A stretch of 51,195 nucleotides of DNA from Acinetobacter sp. BY419 (GTDB lineage Bacteria > Pseudomonadota > Gammaproteobacteria > Pseudomonadales > Moraxellaceae): the NCBI RefSeq assembly GCF_019038395.1, contig NZ_JAGFXZ010000024.1, positions 1 through 51,195 on the forward strand, written 5' to 3'. The notes beneath the pieces were generated by a model, which saw only the letters and a program-made list of their open reading frames with translations, was not told the origin of the DNA and searched no databases. Positions 8,252 to 17,709 of the stretch are shown here, piece after piece. Each line of letters opens with the position of its first letter. The stretch's first letter is position 1. A program made the translations under genes and the position numbers.

Positions 8252-8276
8252 AGCCTGACTTCGGTCAGGCTTTTTT
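8252..8276 (+). terminator. Rho-independent terminator of the yadGH-queF operon
   Basis: AGCCTGAC and GTCAGGCT form an 8-bp stem with the stable TTCG loop, followed by six T. Confidence 0.92.
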
Positions 8277-8330
8277 ATGAACAGTGAAATAGCTTGTTAC
8301 AGATAAGCAGCTTCACAAGACAGACTGCCG

Positions 8331-8359
8331 CAAAAATAGCCAGTCTTTTGCTATTTTTG
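8331..8359. repeat. 10-bp perfect inverted repeat in the gap before mltB
   Basis: CAAAAATAGC (8331-8340) is repeated in reverse complement at 8350-8359. The gap 8206-8508 otherwise holds only the operon terminator. The repeat may be a second terminator or an operator; its symmetric T/A runs favour a bidirectional terminator. Confidence 0.4.
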
Positions 8360-8508
8360 TATAAGCGGCTAGGTCTCTTAATCATCCGAATGTTATCTTT
8401 AATCCGGCGCTTTAAGCCTCATGATTGAAAAAATTTATCAATCTTTTTCATGGCATGATTCAAATGACATCGCCAGCAACTCATCTAAAAACTGGAAATC
8501 GTACCAAG

Positions 8509-9510
8509 ATGTTGAAATCGGATTTTTATAAAAAATTTAAGCAGCTTTCAATCGCATTTACCGCATTCGGTCTCAGCAGCTTTAGTCTGGCCAACGATTT
8601 CCAATATCATCCCTCTTATGCAGGTTTTAAGCAGAATACCATGCAGAGCTATGGGCTCAGTGCCCAGCAAGTAGATTCCGCCATGAGCGGTGCGCGCAAC
8701 CTGCCCAATATCATTAATATCATGAATCGCCCAGGTGAAAGCAAGCCTTGGTATTCGTATAAAACCAACTTCCTGGCTGAATCAACCATTCAGCGCGGGG
8801 TACGCTTTAAACAGCAATATGCAGATACGCTTAATCGTGCCGAACAGCAGTTTGGTGTACCGCAATCAATCATTTTAGGCATTTTAGGCGTAGAAACCGG
8901 TTTTGGTAGCAACAAAGGCTCTTTTGTCACCCGTGATGCCCTGGCAACATTAGGTTTCGGCTATGAACGTCGTGCCCAGTATTTTCAGGATGAACTGGCT
9001 GCCCTGATCGCCTGGTCTTATAAAGATGGTGTTGCACCCTCTTCTGTAGTGGGCTCATATGCCGGAGCTGTCGGCTACCCACAGTTTATGCCAAGCAACA
9101 TTCCAAAATTCGGTGTGGACTACGATGGCAATGGTCATATTGATCTGCGTAATTCAGCGGTGGATGCGATTGGCTCGATTGCTAACTATCTGGCACAGCA
9201 TGGCTGGCAACGTAATCAGCCAATTGCCTTTCCCGCACGTTATAACGGTTCAAATCCCGATACAGTGATTGCCAAGGATCTGACCCAGCCTATCCCCTAT
9301 GGTGTGCTAAAAACTCAAGGCATTAGCCCAATGAATCCGATTGTAAAAATTGATGATCTGGATTTGGTCAATGTAATTCAATTACAAGAGAATTATGGCT
9401 CAATTTACTACATCACTTACCCTAATTTTCAAGTGATTACCACTTATAATCGCAGCCGCATGTACGCCACTGCATTGTGGTTATTAGGTACCGAAATTAC
9501 CAGCCGTTAA
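8509..9510 (+). CDS. mltB: Lytic murein transglycosylase B family protein
   Basis: This enzyme cleaves the MurNAc-GlcNAc bond of peptidoglycan, leaving a 1,6-anhydro end. The catalytic Glu (about residue 129) sits in GILGVETGFGSNKG, followed by the family's YAGAVGYPQFMPS and the EF-hand-like calcium loop DYDGNGHIDL. From ATG 8509 the protein has 333 residues and an N-terminal signal sequence ending SSFSLA before NDF, with no lipobox Cys, so it is probably a soluble periplasmic form. In-frame starts upstream (ATG at 8455 and 8464, TTG at 8425) would lengthen the leader without a clear ribosome-binding site. Confidence 0.88.
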   Translation: MLKSDFYKKFKQLSIAFTAFGLSSFSLANDFQYHPSYAGFKQNTMQSYGLSAQQVDSAMSGARNLPNIINIMNRPGESKPWYSYKTNFLAESTIQRGVRFKQQYADTLNRAEQQFGVPQSIILGILGVETGFGSNKGSFVTRDALATLGFGYERRAQYFQDELAALIAWSYKDGVAPSSVVGSYAGAVGYPQFMPSNIPKFGVDYDGNGHIDLRNSAVDAIGSIANYLAQHGWQRNQPIAFPARYNGSNPDTVIAKDLTQPIPYGVLKTQGISPMNPIVKIDDLDLVNVIQLQENYGSIYYITYPNFQVITTYNRSRMYATALWLLGTEITSR

Positions 9511-9799
9511 CACTAAAAATTAATACAAATTGTGAAAGTCAACATTTTTGTGGGTTGATTTGTACATAAATTAATCAATTTTAACACCATGTTACAATAT
9601 TGGTTATTTATTGATCAACCATTGTTTATTTTGCGTTCTTTTTTTAACTATTTTAATTAAATGCTAGACAGGGTGTTGCTGGCATGAATATTATCCATTT
9701 CGTTAAATGTAGTTGCATAAGTTAAATATCAGGCATGTTTACATGGTTATTCAGCCATTTATGAACAACCAATTAGATATGCTGTTAGGAGTTGATTCG

Positions 9800-10414
9800 A
9801 TGCATTCTTCAATTTTGAAGTCTTTTATGGCCATTGCCACGATCGTCACGCTGACGCAATCGCAGGCAGATATGGTCCCGTCATCTTCATTTACCAATGA
9901 AAATGACCATTCGCGTCTTGCCACGCGAGTATTAAATAAAGAAGCTCAAAGCTTCAATTCAAATTTCACAAATTTAAACAGCCTTTCAATCACTGAGCGT
10001 TCTGGCGATAAAGTTCGCCGTGAAACCATTGCAGCGAAAATTGAACTTCCTGCAGAAGAGCCTTCAGTGATTGAAAAACTGAATACAGTGGCTTCCAATA
10101 CTGTTCGCAAATTCAGTCAGACAGGTACAGCGTCTTGGTATGGTCGTCAATTTCACGGCCGTAAAACTGCAAGCGGTGAAACCTTTGACATGAACGCAAT
10201 GACGGCTGCTCATCGTAGCTTGCCATTGAACTGCTATATTCGCGTAACCAACCGCAATAACGGCAAAAGCGTAGTGGTTAAAGTTAATGACCGCGGCCCT
10301 TTCCATGGTAACCGTGTCGTTGATTTATCTTACGGTGCTGCGAAACAATTAGGTATTACCAGTGCAGGTACTGCAAAAGTCAGTATTGAGCGTGTCGCTG
10401 GTCCAAATTCTTAA
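9800..10414 (+). CDS. rlpA: RlpA-like septal ring lytic transglycosylase
   Basis: The last 100 residues form the double-psi beta-barrel of RlpA (GTASWYGRQFHGRKTASGE, then VKVNDRGPF and RVVDLSYGAAKQLG), the fold that cleaves denuded glycan strands in Pseudomonas RlpA. ATG 9800 has AGGAG about 10 bases upstream and gives a 204-residue protein with a Sec signal peptide ending QSQA. There is no lipobox Cys and no SPOR domain, unlike classical RlpA lipoproteins. A terminator follows directly. The function in this organism is inferred from the domain alone. Confidence 0.85.
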   Translation: MHSSILKSFMAIATIVTLTQSQADMVPSSSFTNENDHSRLATRVLNKEAQSFNSNFTNLNSLSITERSGDKVRRETIAAKIELPAEEPSVIEKLNTVASNTVRKFSQTGTASWYGRQFHGRKTASGETFDMNAMTAAHRSLPLNCYIRVTNRNNGKSVVVKVNDRGPFHGNRVVDLSYGAAKQLGITSAGTAKVSIERVAGPNS

Positions 10415-10438
10415 GATTTGACCTGCAGTACATTTAAC

Positions 10439-10466
10439 AAAAAGCCACAGCAATGTGGCTTTTTTA
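10439..10466 (+). terminator. Terminator of the rlpA-like gene
   Basis: AAAAAGCCACA and TGTGGCTTTTT form an 11-bp stem around a 4-base loop, with a T tail. Confidence 0.9.
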
Positions 10467-10655
10467 TTGCACTCATTTTGCAGAAGAATACAAATCCCTT
10501 TGCTTAACCCTATTTTTAAAGTGATTTGAGGACAATTTTGGTATGCTCATCATGCTGGAAAAATTTACTTGCTAGCATGAATAACTTTTGACCACACCCA
10601 GATTCTGCTTTATATTTCCAGACAAGTAAAACGTGTTCATGGAATGGAGCGAATA

Positions 10656-11111
10656 ATGAAAACAATATCTGAATGGTTGGATGAATATAGTGACAGCCAT
10701 CAAAATAAAACCAACAAGCTGATTCACTGGGTCTGCGTACCGACCATCTATTTTTCGATTATTGGCATTCTGGCGCATTTCAGCGCTTTACTGACAACCC
10801 TACTATTAGTATTGGCTTTTATCTTCTATGCACGCCTGGATCTTGTATTGGCAGTTGCCATGGCTACCTTAACCTTAATCATGGCTTGGCTCATCTGGAT
10901 TTTGCCAGTCGGTGCCAGTTTCTTTATCGCCTTATTTGTCTTCGCCTGGATTGGACAATTTTATGGGCATAAAGTTGAAGGTAAAAAGCCTTCCTTCTTC
11001 AAAGACCTCCAATTCCTCCTCATTGGCCCAATTTGGTGCATGGACGCCTATTTAGGTAAAATCCTACCTAAATGGAAATTACGCCACAACAGCGCAATTG
11101 TGAGCGTATAA
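10656..11111 (+). CDS. Mpo1-like / DUF962 membrane protein
   Basis: This 151-residue protein matches the Mpo1 (YGL010w, DUF962) family, whose yeast member is an Fe(II)-dependent dioxygenase of 2-hydroxy fatty acids in the ER. Conserved features are SHQNKTNKLIHWVCVP near the N terminus and GQFYGHKVEGKKPSFFKDLQ near the C terminus, holding the putative metal His residues, with three or four hydrophobic helices between. I start at ATG 10656 because GGAG lies about 8 bases upstream; an ATG 12 bases earlier is possible. The bacterial role is unknown. It stands alone after a terminator. Confidence 0.85.
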   Translation: MKTISEWLDEYSDSHQNKTNKLIHWVCVPTIYFSIIGILAHFSALLTTLLLVLAFIFYARLDLVLAVAMATLTLIMAWLIWILPVGASFFIALFVFAWIGQFYGHKVEGKKPSFFKDLQFLLIGPIWCMDAYLGKILPKWKLRHNSAIVSV

Positions 11112-11144
11112 ACGCTACATTCGTTTTATCCTATTGGAAGAACT

Positions 11145-11629
11145 TTATTGATAGGTTCTTCCTTGATGTTTTAACCAGCAATCCCTATTGTCTTGTGCCG
11201 GGTCATAATGGGTCAAGTGAATTACCCCACCTTTTGGCTATACTCATATTCGACGAAGAATTCATCCCATCACCTTTTTGAATATTCTGGATACGTGGTG
11301 CCAGATCGATATTGTGAGCCACCAGTCAAGTCTGCCCATTCGACAATTCTCAGCATAAATCTCTGATGGTGTGCCCCTTCATTCTCATCTTTCAATAGAG
11401 CGATCACCTGAGCTTAAGAACGGACCTGAAGATCACTTTGTCTTTGGTGGAATACCACGTAGATTTTATTGGTGTCATCTTGAGTAGCAACCCATGTTTG
11501 CTAGAACATCAGGATTTGGCGCTACTTGTTTTTATTTTGTGTTAAATGGGATAAGTCATTCATTCCAATATCAGCAGCTGAGAGCAAGCCGATGAATTGG
11601 GTTAGACCAATATGGGTATTTTTTAACAT
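11145..11629 (-). pseudogene. DUF3465-family protein, broken by stops and frameshifts
   Basis: On the minus strand an ATG at 11629 opens a frame with stops at 11522-11524, 11501-11503 and 11414-11416, yet it continues with family-like sequence: AQVIALLKDENEGAHHQRFML. After a +1 shift near 11330 the next frame gives NGQT and LVAHNIDLAPRIQNIQKGD. A further shift gives EFFVEYEYS and then KGGVIHLTHYDPAQ and WLKHQGRTYQ before the stop at 11145-11147. Those pieces together reproduce the DUF3465 domain in order. At least three stops and two or three frameshifts make this a dead gene. The family's function is unknown. Confidence 0.72.
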
Positions 11630-11724
11630 TATATTTATTCAATACTTTATTTAAGTACTTTCAATCCTGACAATCTTATTTTTTTGAACCAGATCATCTG
11701 CTTAAATTTTTCCATTTTAGAGCA

Positions 11725-11755
11725 AAAAAAGCCCCATCAGAGACGGGGCTTTTTT
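11725..11755 (-). terminator. Terminator of rpsB-tsf
   Basis: AAAAAGCCCC and GGGGCTTTTT form a 10-bp stem around a 9-base loop just after the tsf stop. The T run on the minus strand confirms the direction; the plus strand also has one. Confidence 0.92.
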
Positions 11756-11771
11756 CTAATTCGTTAGCGAA

Positions 11772-12647
11772 TTATTTTGCAGCAGCCTGAGCAGCAGCAA
11801 CTTCTTCAGCGAAGCTCATTTCTGCTTTTTTCTCAATGCCTTCACCCACTTCGAAACGAACGAAGTTTGCAACTGTAGTACCAGTTGCTTTAAGAACGTC
11901 TGCAACTTTCTTGTCGTTGTCGATAACGTATTGTTGACGTTCAAGAACAACTTCATTCAAGTATTTCTCAACAGAACCTACAACCATCTTCTCAACGATG
12001 TTTGCTGGCTTGCCAGATTCAAGTGCTTTCGCTTCAGCAATTTCTTTCTCTTTCGCGATAAGCTCAGCAGAAACGCCTTCAGCATTTACAGCGACTGGGT
12101 TGAACGCAGCAACGTGCATTGCCAAGCCTTTACCAGTTGCTTCATCACCAGTGTAAGAAACAACAACACCGATTTTAAGACCGTGTTTGTAAATTGCAAG
12201 GTTTTCGCCTTCAACAATTTTCGCACGACGTACTTGGATGTTTTCACCGATTTTTTGAACAAGAGCGATACGCGCTTCTTCAACAGTCGTACCATCTTCT
12301 AGTTTCAATTCAGCGATTTGAGCAGGATCAGTTACGTTCGCAGCAAGTGCAGCAGCAGCAACTTTCGCAGAAAAACCAGCAAAGTTTTCGTCTTTCGCAA
12401 CGAAGTCAGTTTGACAGTTAACTTCTAGAAGAAGTGCTTTGTTGCCGTCTTGAGCAATTGTGATTGCGCCATCAGCAGCAATGTTACCTGCTTTTTTAGC
12501 AGCTTTCGCTTGACCAGATTTACGTAGGTTGTCGATCGCTAGTTCAACATCGCCGCCCGCTTCTGTCAAAGCTTTTTTACATTCCATCATTGCAAGACCA
12601 GTACGATCGCGCAATTCTTTAACCATGCTTGCTGTAACTGCAGTCAT
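11772..12647 (-). CDS. tsf: Translation elongation factor Ts
   Basis: EF-Ts releases GDP from EF-Tu and so recharges it for tRNA delivery. The 291-residue protein begins with the UBA-like domain (VKELRDRTGLAMMECKKAL) carrying the family signature, followed by the TDFVAKDENF signature near residue 82 and the two-part dimerisation core. It lies directly downstream of rpsB, the standard order, with a 140-base gap containing a GC-rich hairpin. A strong terminator follows. Confidence 0.98.
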   Translation of the reverse strand: MTAVTASMVKELRDRTGLAMMECKKALTEAGGDVELAIDNLRKSGQAKAAKKAGNIAADGAITIAQDGNKALLLEVNCQTDFVAKDENFAGFSAKVAAAALAANVTDPAQIAELKLEDGTTVEEARIALVQKIGENIQVRRAKIVEGENLAIYKHGLKIGVVVSYTGDEATGKGLAMHVAAFNPVAVNAEGVSAELIAKEKEIAEAKALESGKPANIVEKMVVGSVEKYLNEVVLERQQYVIDNDKKVADVLKATGTTVANFVRFEVGEGIEKKAEMSFAEEVAAAQAAAK

Positions 12648-12695
12648 GTTTATCTCCTAAATTCGGTAGAAAATGAATTCTTTTTAGAACAGAAA

Positions 12696-12721
12696 CGGCC
12701 CAGAGGAGTTCTCATGGGCCG
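12696..12721 (-). promoter_or_regulatory. GC-rich hairpin between rpsB and tsf, possible attenuator
   Basis: CGGCCCA and TGGGCCG (12696-12702 and 12715-12721) form a 7-bp stem in the rpsB-tsf gap. On the minus strand it is followed by the interrupted T run TTTCTGTTCT, so it may reduce read-through into tsf or protect the rpsB message end. Its function is inferred from position. Confidence 0.5.
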
Positions 12722-12789
12722 CCTGCATACATAACGCTTACTTTGCCACCATCACATGTCGCAAAAATGACAAGCTTGCGTCAAACGCA

Positions 12790-13536
12790 TTAAGCCTCAG
12801 AAGCTGGAGCTTCTTCTGCTTTAGCTTGTGCATTCGCTTGTGATTGAGCGTATTCTTTACCAGCAAGAATCGCATCAGCCATAGCAGAAGCATACAGTGT
12901 TACTGCACGGATCGCATCATCGTTACCCGGAATAACGTAATCTACGTTGTCTGGGTTAGAGTTTGTATCAACGATACCGATTACAGGAATACCAAGGTTC
13001 TTCGCTTCTTTGATTGCAATCGCTTCGTGATCAACGTCGATTACGAATAATGCGTCAGGTAAACCACCCATGTTTTTCACGCCGCCAAGACCGCGTTCAA
13101 GTTTTTCCATCTCACGAGTACGCTCTAAAGCTTCACGTTTAGTTAGCTTAAGGAAAGTACCGTCTTGAGATTGAGTTTGAAGGTCTTTTAAACGGTTGAT
13201 AGATTGGCGAAGTGTTTTCCAGTTCGTCAACATACCACCTAACCAGCGGTGATCTACATATGGTTGACCAGCGCGTTGAGCTTGTTCACGGATGATCGCA
13301 GAAGCTGCACGTTTAGTACCAACGAACAAAACTTTGTTCTTTTTGCTAGCCAAGTTGTTAGCAAAGTTCAAAGCATCATTTAACGCAGGAACAGTGTGCT
13401 CAAGGTTAATGATGTGAATTTTGTTACGCGCACCAAAGATGTATTCACGCATCTTTGGATTCCAGAAACGAGTTTGGTGACCAAAGTGCGCGCCAGCTTG
13501 AAGAAGGTCGCGCATGCTTACGTTGTAATCTGCCAT
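12790..13536 (-). CDS. rpsB: 30S ribosomal protein S2
   Basis: S2 binds the 30S head-body junction and is needed for S1 binding. The protein has 248 residues from [15 protein letters not shown], which is the family N terminus; the frame extends further upstream without conservation. The two S2 signatures are visible ([13 protein letters not shown] and the later [12 protein letters not shown]...A..EA). A purine-rich AAGG stretch lies before the start. The gene heads the rpsB-tsf operon and is divergent from map, a common arrangement. Confidence 0.98.
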   Translation of the reverse strand: MADYNVSMRDLLQAGAHFGHQTRFWNPKMREYIFGARNKIHIINLEHTVPALNDALNFANNLASKKNKVLFVGTKRAASAIIREQAQRAGQPYVDHRWLGGMLTNWKTLRQSINRLKDLQTQSQDGTFLKLTKREALERTREMEKLERGLGGVKNMGGLPDALFVIDVDHEAIAIKEAKNLGIPVIGIVDTNSNPDNVDYVIPGNDDAIRAVTLYASAMADAILAGKEYAQSQANAQAKAEEAPASEA

Positions 13537-13615
13537 TTTCTTTACCTTAAAGTTTGGGTTAGGCCTCCATATACCCGCATTCTCCACCCCAAAGGGCACC
13601 CAGAGTAATGTGTCG
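13537..13615 (-). promoter_or_regulatory. rpsB 5' leader, possible S2 autoregulation element
   Basis: The minus-strand leader just upstream of rpsB can pair TTTGGG (complement of 13588-13593) with CCCAAA (complement of 13553-13558), placing a hairpin just before the ribosome-binding region. In gammaproteobacteria S2 represses its own operon through the leader. The pairing is seen in the sequence; the regulatory role is inference. Confidence 0.35.
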
Positions 13616-13743
13616 GTATATGTGCGGATTTTTTTGCCTCATCGCACAAAGCCCGTGAAATTTATTCACGAAAAAGCATTTGATAAAATGGGCGGCTATT
13701 TATACCATAGTCACACACAAATTTCCAAAAGTTTTTAGAGATC

Positions 13744-14571
13744 ATGAACAACACTTACCAAGCTCCACGTCGACTCATCAAAACCCCTGACGAAATTGAA
13801 AAAATGCGTGTGGCAGGGCGACTGGCGGCAGAAGTATTGGATATGATCAAACCGCATATTGTTCCGGGTGTAACTACTCTGGAACTTGATACGATTTGTC
13901 ATGACTATATCGTCAATCAGCAACAGGCGATTCCGGCATGCTTGGGCTATGGCGCTGCACCGGGTCGACCTGCCTTCCAACATTCAATTTGTACTTCTGT
14001 GAACCACGTAGTATGTCACGGCATCCCATCAGACAGTAAAAAACTAAAAAAAGGTGACATCCTGAACATTGATGTGACCGTGATCAAAGATGGCTACCAC
14101 GGTGACACCAACATGATGTATATCGTCGGTGGTGAAACCACCATTCTCGCCAACCGTCTATGTAAAGTAGCGCAAGAAGCCATGTATCGGGGTATCGAAA
14201 CTGTAAAACCGGGTTCAACCATTGGTGATATTGGTCATGCCATTCAGCAGTATGTTGAATCCGAACGTTTTGGTGTAGTACGTGAATATTGTGGTCATGG
14301 GATTGGCACGACTTTCCATGATGAACCGCAAGTCCTGCATTATGGTCAACCAGAAACCGGTATGGTACTTGAAGAAGGCATGACCTTTACCATTGAACCG
14401 ATGGTCAATGGCGGCGACTGGAAAACCAAATTACTGGGTGATAAATGGACGGTGGTCACCAAAGACCATTCCTTATCGGCACAATATGAACACACACTTC
14501 TAGTGACTAAAACTGGCGTGGAAATTTTGACAGCACGCCCGGATGAAGATTTGTCACGCTTCACTGCATAA
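13744..14571 (+). CDS. map: Methionine aminopeptidase, type I
   Basis: MAP removes the initiator Met from new proteins. All five metal ligands of the pita-bread fold are present: Asp110, Asp121, His185, Glu218 and Glu249, with the substrate-binding His92. The 275-residue length is typical. The N terminus lacks the zinc-finger extension of type II and actinobacterial forms. It is transcribed away from rpsB-tsf, and a terminator follows its stop. Confidence 0.97.
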   Translation: MNNTYQAPRRLIKTPDEIEKMRVAGRLAAEVLDMIKPHIVPGVTTLELDTICHDYIVNQQQAIPACLGYGAAPGRPAFQHSICTSVNHVVCHGIPSDSKKLKKGDILNIDVTVIKDGYHGDTNMMYIVGGETTILANRLCKVAQEAMYRGIETVKPGSTIGDIGHAIQQYVESERFGVVREYCGHGIGTTFHDEPQVLHYGQPETGMVLEEGMTFTIEPMVNGGDWKTKLLGDKWTVVTKDHSLSAQYEHTLLVTKTGVEILTARPDEDLSRFTA

Positions 14572-14589
14572 CTACAACTGTAACGCAGT

Positions 14590-14620
14590 AAAATGGCCAC
14601 TTTAAAGTGGCCATTTTTAT
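14590..14620 (+). terminator. Terminator of map
   Basis: AAATGGCCACTTT and AAAGTGGCCATTT form a continuous stem followed by T-rich sequence. Confidence 0.9.
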
Positions 14621-14824
14621 TTTATAATTCATAAATTGTGATAATTTGACTAGGTGTATAAAGATTTTTAGTTCTGCCCTTTTAGCATCGAAGTTCAAGA
14701 TAAAGGTCAGTCAATACACCATTTTCTCCTTAAAGTTTTCCAAATTCTTTTGCCCTAACTGCACCATTTTAGGCTAAGATAATGTGCTTTTTATTTTTTA
14801 ATCCCTATAAGAAGGAATACTGCC

Positions 14825-16060
14825 GTGGACGTACGTCTCTCTGATCGTGTAAATGCCATCAAACCGTCCCCAACGCTTGCTGTGACCAATAAGGCCGCTG
14901 AATTAAAAGCTGCTGGTCATAATGTCATTGGTTTGGGCGCAGGTGAACCAGATTTTGACACACCGCAACACATCAAAGATGCAGCAATTGCAGCGATTAA
15001 CAACGGTTTCACTAAATACACCGCTGTTGACGGTACGCCAGGTCTAAAAAAAGCAATTATTGCTAAATTTAAACGTGACAACAATCTAGATTACGCAGCA
15101 AACCAGATCCTGGTTTCTTGTGGTGGTAAACAGTCTTTCTTTAACCTGGCGCTTGCTTTGTTAAACAAAGGTGATGAAGTGATTATCCCTGCTCCTTTCT
15201 GGGTAAGCTACCCAGATATGGTGATTATCGCTGAAGGGGTTCCTGTTATTGTGAAATGTGGTGAAGAACAACGTTTCAAAATCACACCTGAACAATTAGA
15301 AGCTGCTATCACTGACAAAACTCGTTTAGTGGTATTGAACAGCCCATCTAACCCGACTGGCATGATCTACACCAAAGAAGAACTTCTTGCTTTGGCTGAC
15401 GTACTTCGTAAATATCCAGAAGTGTTGATCGCATCGGATGATATGTACGAACCAATCCGCTGGGAAGACGAGTTCTACAACATCGCAACTGTTGCACCTG
15501 ACCTTTATGACCGTACCATTGTATTGAATGGTGTATCTAAAGCGTATGCAATGACTGGCTGGCGTATTGGCTATGCAGCGGGTCCTGCCAAGCTGATCGG
15601 CGCGATGAAGAAAATCCAGTCTCAATCGACTTCTAACCCGACTTCAATTTCGCAAGTTGCTGCAGAAGCTGCATTGAATGGTCCTCAAGACGTACTTGAG
15701 CCAATGATTGAAGCATTTAAACGTCGTCATGACCTAGTTGTGAAAGGTTTGAATGACATCAAAGGTATTTCTTGTCTTCCTGCTGATGGTGCATTCTATG
15801 CATACGCAAACATCAAACCATTAATTCGTGCCAAAGGTCTTAAATCTTGCACAGAATTCTCTGCATGGTTACTGGAAGAAACTGGTGTTGCAGTAGTTCC
15901 TGGTGATGCATTCGGTCTAGGCGGTTTCATGCGTATCTCTTATGCAACTGCCGACGAAGTACTGGTTGATGCACTTGCACGTATCAAGAAAGCTGCTGAT
16001 TCTATCGAAGGCGTAGATGAAGCAATTGCTTCAATCGAAGCTGAAAAAGCTGCTCAATAA
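14825..16060 (+). CDS. aspC: Aspartate aminotransferase-like PLP enzyme (class I/II)
   Basis: This 411-residue aminotransferase interconverts aspartate and 2-oxoglutarate with oxaloacetate and glutamate. The PLP Lys is about residue 239 in NGVSKAYAMTGWRIGYA. Other cofactor residues visible are Asn175 (NSPSNPTG), the SDDMYE stretch at 204-209, and the C-terminal substrate Arg in FMRISYA. The sequence fits the subgroup I-beta enzymes, some of which also act on prephenate. The start is GTG with AGAAGG about 10 bases upstream. A short gap and hairpin terminator separate it from the convergent MATE gene. Confidence 0.9.
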   Translation: MDVRLSDRVNAIKPSPTLAVTNKAAELKAAGHNVIGLGAGEPDFDTPQHIKDAAIAAINNGFTKYTAVDGTPGLKKAIIAKFKRDNNLDYAANQILVSCGGKQSFFNLALALLNKGDEVIIPAPFWVSYPDMVIIAEGVPVIVKCGEEQRFKITPEQLEAAITDKTRLVVLNSPSNPTGMIYTKEELLALADVLRKYPEVLIASDDMYEPIRWEDEFYNIATVAPDLYDRTIVLNGVSKAYAMTGWRIGYAAGPAKLIGAMKKIQSQSTSNPTSISQVAAEAALNGPQDVLEPMIEAFKRRHDLVVKGLNDIKGISCLPADGAFYAYANIKPLIRAKGLKSCTEFSAWLLEETGVAVVPGDAFGLGGFMRISYATADEVLVDALARIKKAADSIEGVDEAIASIEAEKAAQ

Positions 16061-16082
16061 TCTGATTGAAACAGCAGATTTG

Positions 16083-16111
16083 AAAAACCCGCGAACTTCG
16101 CGGGTTTTTTT
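16083..16111. terminator. Bidirectional terminator between aspC and the MATE gene
   Basis: AAAACCCGCG and CGCGGGTTTT arms surround a short loop, with A and T runs on each side. It overlaps the stop of the minus-strand MATE gene. Confidence 0.9.
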
Positions 16112-17447
16112 ATGTGCTACGAATATAATGTCGGTACTTTAGGCCCAAGCATAGTAAACATAAACAAGCAGCGACTGTATAAGCAATGGCAAGCATCCAC
16201 CAAAAGCCATGTATTCCCAAGGGATTGAAACCAATATTCATAAATGAAATGGGATGATAGGCAATATACCAGCCACCACCCAGACCAAGCACCAAAACTG
16301 TACCTGTAAAAATAAACATGGGCAACACCACTTCTTTCCAGCAGCGCAGCATATTTACACTAATCACCAGAATGGCATCAAAGATATGCATCCAACACAC
16401 CAGCATCATCAAACTGAATGCCACAGCCAATACCTGCTGGTCACCACTAAATAAAGCAATAATCCAACCTTGAAATATCCACACAAAACTAGCGAGGCAC
16501 AATCCAATCGACAGAACAACTACCACTGCTTTTTTGCTTAATTGCCATGCTGAATCAATATGTTCTGCGCCAATTTTCGTGGATACCAAAATACTAAAGG
16601 CAGATCCCATTGACAGCGGCACCATGAACATCAATCCCATCAGACCCAGCATAATTTGATGAGAATTTATAATAATATTACCCAAAGGTAAAATCAGCAG
16701 TGCAATCGCACTTACTGCAAATACATCCACAAACGTGACAATACCATTCGGCACACCAATTCTGAGAATTTTAACTAAGGTAGCCCAATGTAAAAATGTG
16801 CCTGACCATTGAATTTTTAATTTTTTCTCTAGAAATACAAAATAATAAACAAATAAAAATAACCACTGTATAACCAAACTTGAAATGAAAGCACCTTGCA
16901 CACCATAAGCAGCGATATAACCTTCAACACCAAAAATCAAGCAATACCCTAATATAACCTTGAAGATCAAATACAAAATATTGGCATAAAATACACGTTT
17001 AGCCTGCCCACAAGTTTGCGTCAGAATATATAAAATACGTAATAAAAGATGGCCGGGAATTATCCATGCCATTAACAACAAACATGGTCTAATCAGGGCT
17101 TGCAGTTCATCATCGGCTTTTAAAAGATTCAATAAAGGTGTGGCATGGGTAAATAACCAAGCAGCCAAAACAGACAGTGCAAGTACGACCAAAATACCTT
17201 GTTTCACAATCCGCTGTAGATCAGGAAAAGCTTGACGCCCCTTGGCTTCAGCCAGTTCTTGCATCATGCCTTGCAGGATTCCGACACCTGAAACAAAACA
17301 CAATGAATAAATTGAAAGACACACAGCCATAGCAGCAACATGCTGAGGTGAAAAATGTGACAGGAAAATCACATCGAATAAACCACTTAGCATAATAATG
17401 GCATTACTTAAAAAAATAGGCACCCAAAGATGCAAAAACTGTTTCAT
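16110..17447 (-). CDS. MATE family efflux transporter
   Basis: This roughly 445-residue membrane protein has about twelve hydrophobic segments in two similar halves, the layout of MATE drug/cation antiporters. The N terminus FLHLWVPIFLSNAIIMLSGL..FLSH resembles the start of DinF/NorM-like members, and the second half repeats the pattern (ATLVKILRIGVPNGIVTFVDVF). I start at the first ATG; an in-frame TTG 15 bases earlier is the alternative. Substrate cannot be told from sequence. It is convergent with aspC and divergent from a thioesterase gene. Confidence 0.88.
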   Translation of the reverse strand: MKQFLHLWVPIFLSNAIIMLSGLFDVIFLSHFSPQHVAAMAVCLSIYSLCFVSGVGILQGMMQELAEAKGRQAFPDLQRIVKQGILVVLALSVLAAWLFTHATPLLNLLKADDELQALIRPCLLLMAWIIPGHLLLRILYILTQTCGQAKRVFYANILYLIFKVILGYCLIFGVEGYIAAYGVQGAFISSLVIQWLFLFVYYFVFLEKKLKIQWSGTFLHWATLVKILRIGVPNGIVTFVDVFAVSAIALLILPLGNIIINSHQIMLGLMGLMFMVPLSMGSAFSILVSTKIGAEHIDSAWQLSKKAVVVVLSIGLCLASFVWIFQGWIIALFSGDQQVLAVAFSLMMLVCWMHIFDAILVISVNMLRCWKEVVLPMFIFTGTVLVLGLGGGWYIAYHPISFMNIGFNPLGIHGFWWMLAIAYTVAACLCLLCLGLKYRHYIRST

Positions 17448-17709
17448 TTCCCCATCACTCAATTTTTTATTCTTTTATAAAGATTCGTTTTTTGGCAGAT
17501 TATTGAAATCTGAGATCTATCATTAGAAATATATACCAGTATCATGCTAAAAATCTTTAAATTTATTATTTTTATAAAAGAATTTGCTCAATAGCATTCA
17601 TTTTAATTATGACGAATACACACTTTATGATGACCGCAACTTGCTATTATCGATGTTTCACTTTTAAATAAAGCTCAGGCAACCTAAGAATAATTACAGG
17701 AAAAGCAGA

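Noticed and set aside
11072..11281. Open frame of 69 codons on the plus strand after the Mpo1-like gene
   Set aside because: It overlaps the end of the Mpo1-like gene in another frame, has no ribosome-binding site, and covers the DUF3465 pseudogene on the opposite strand, which explains the region better.
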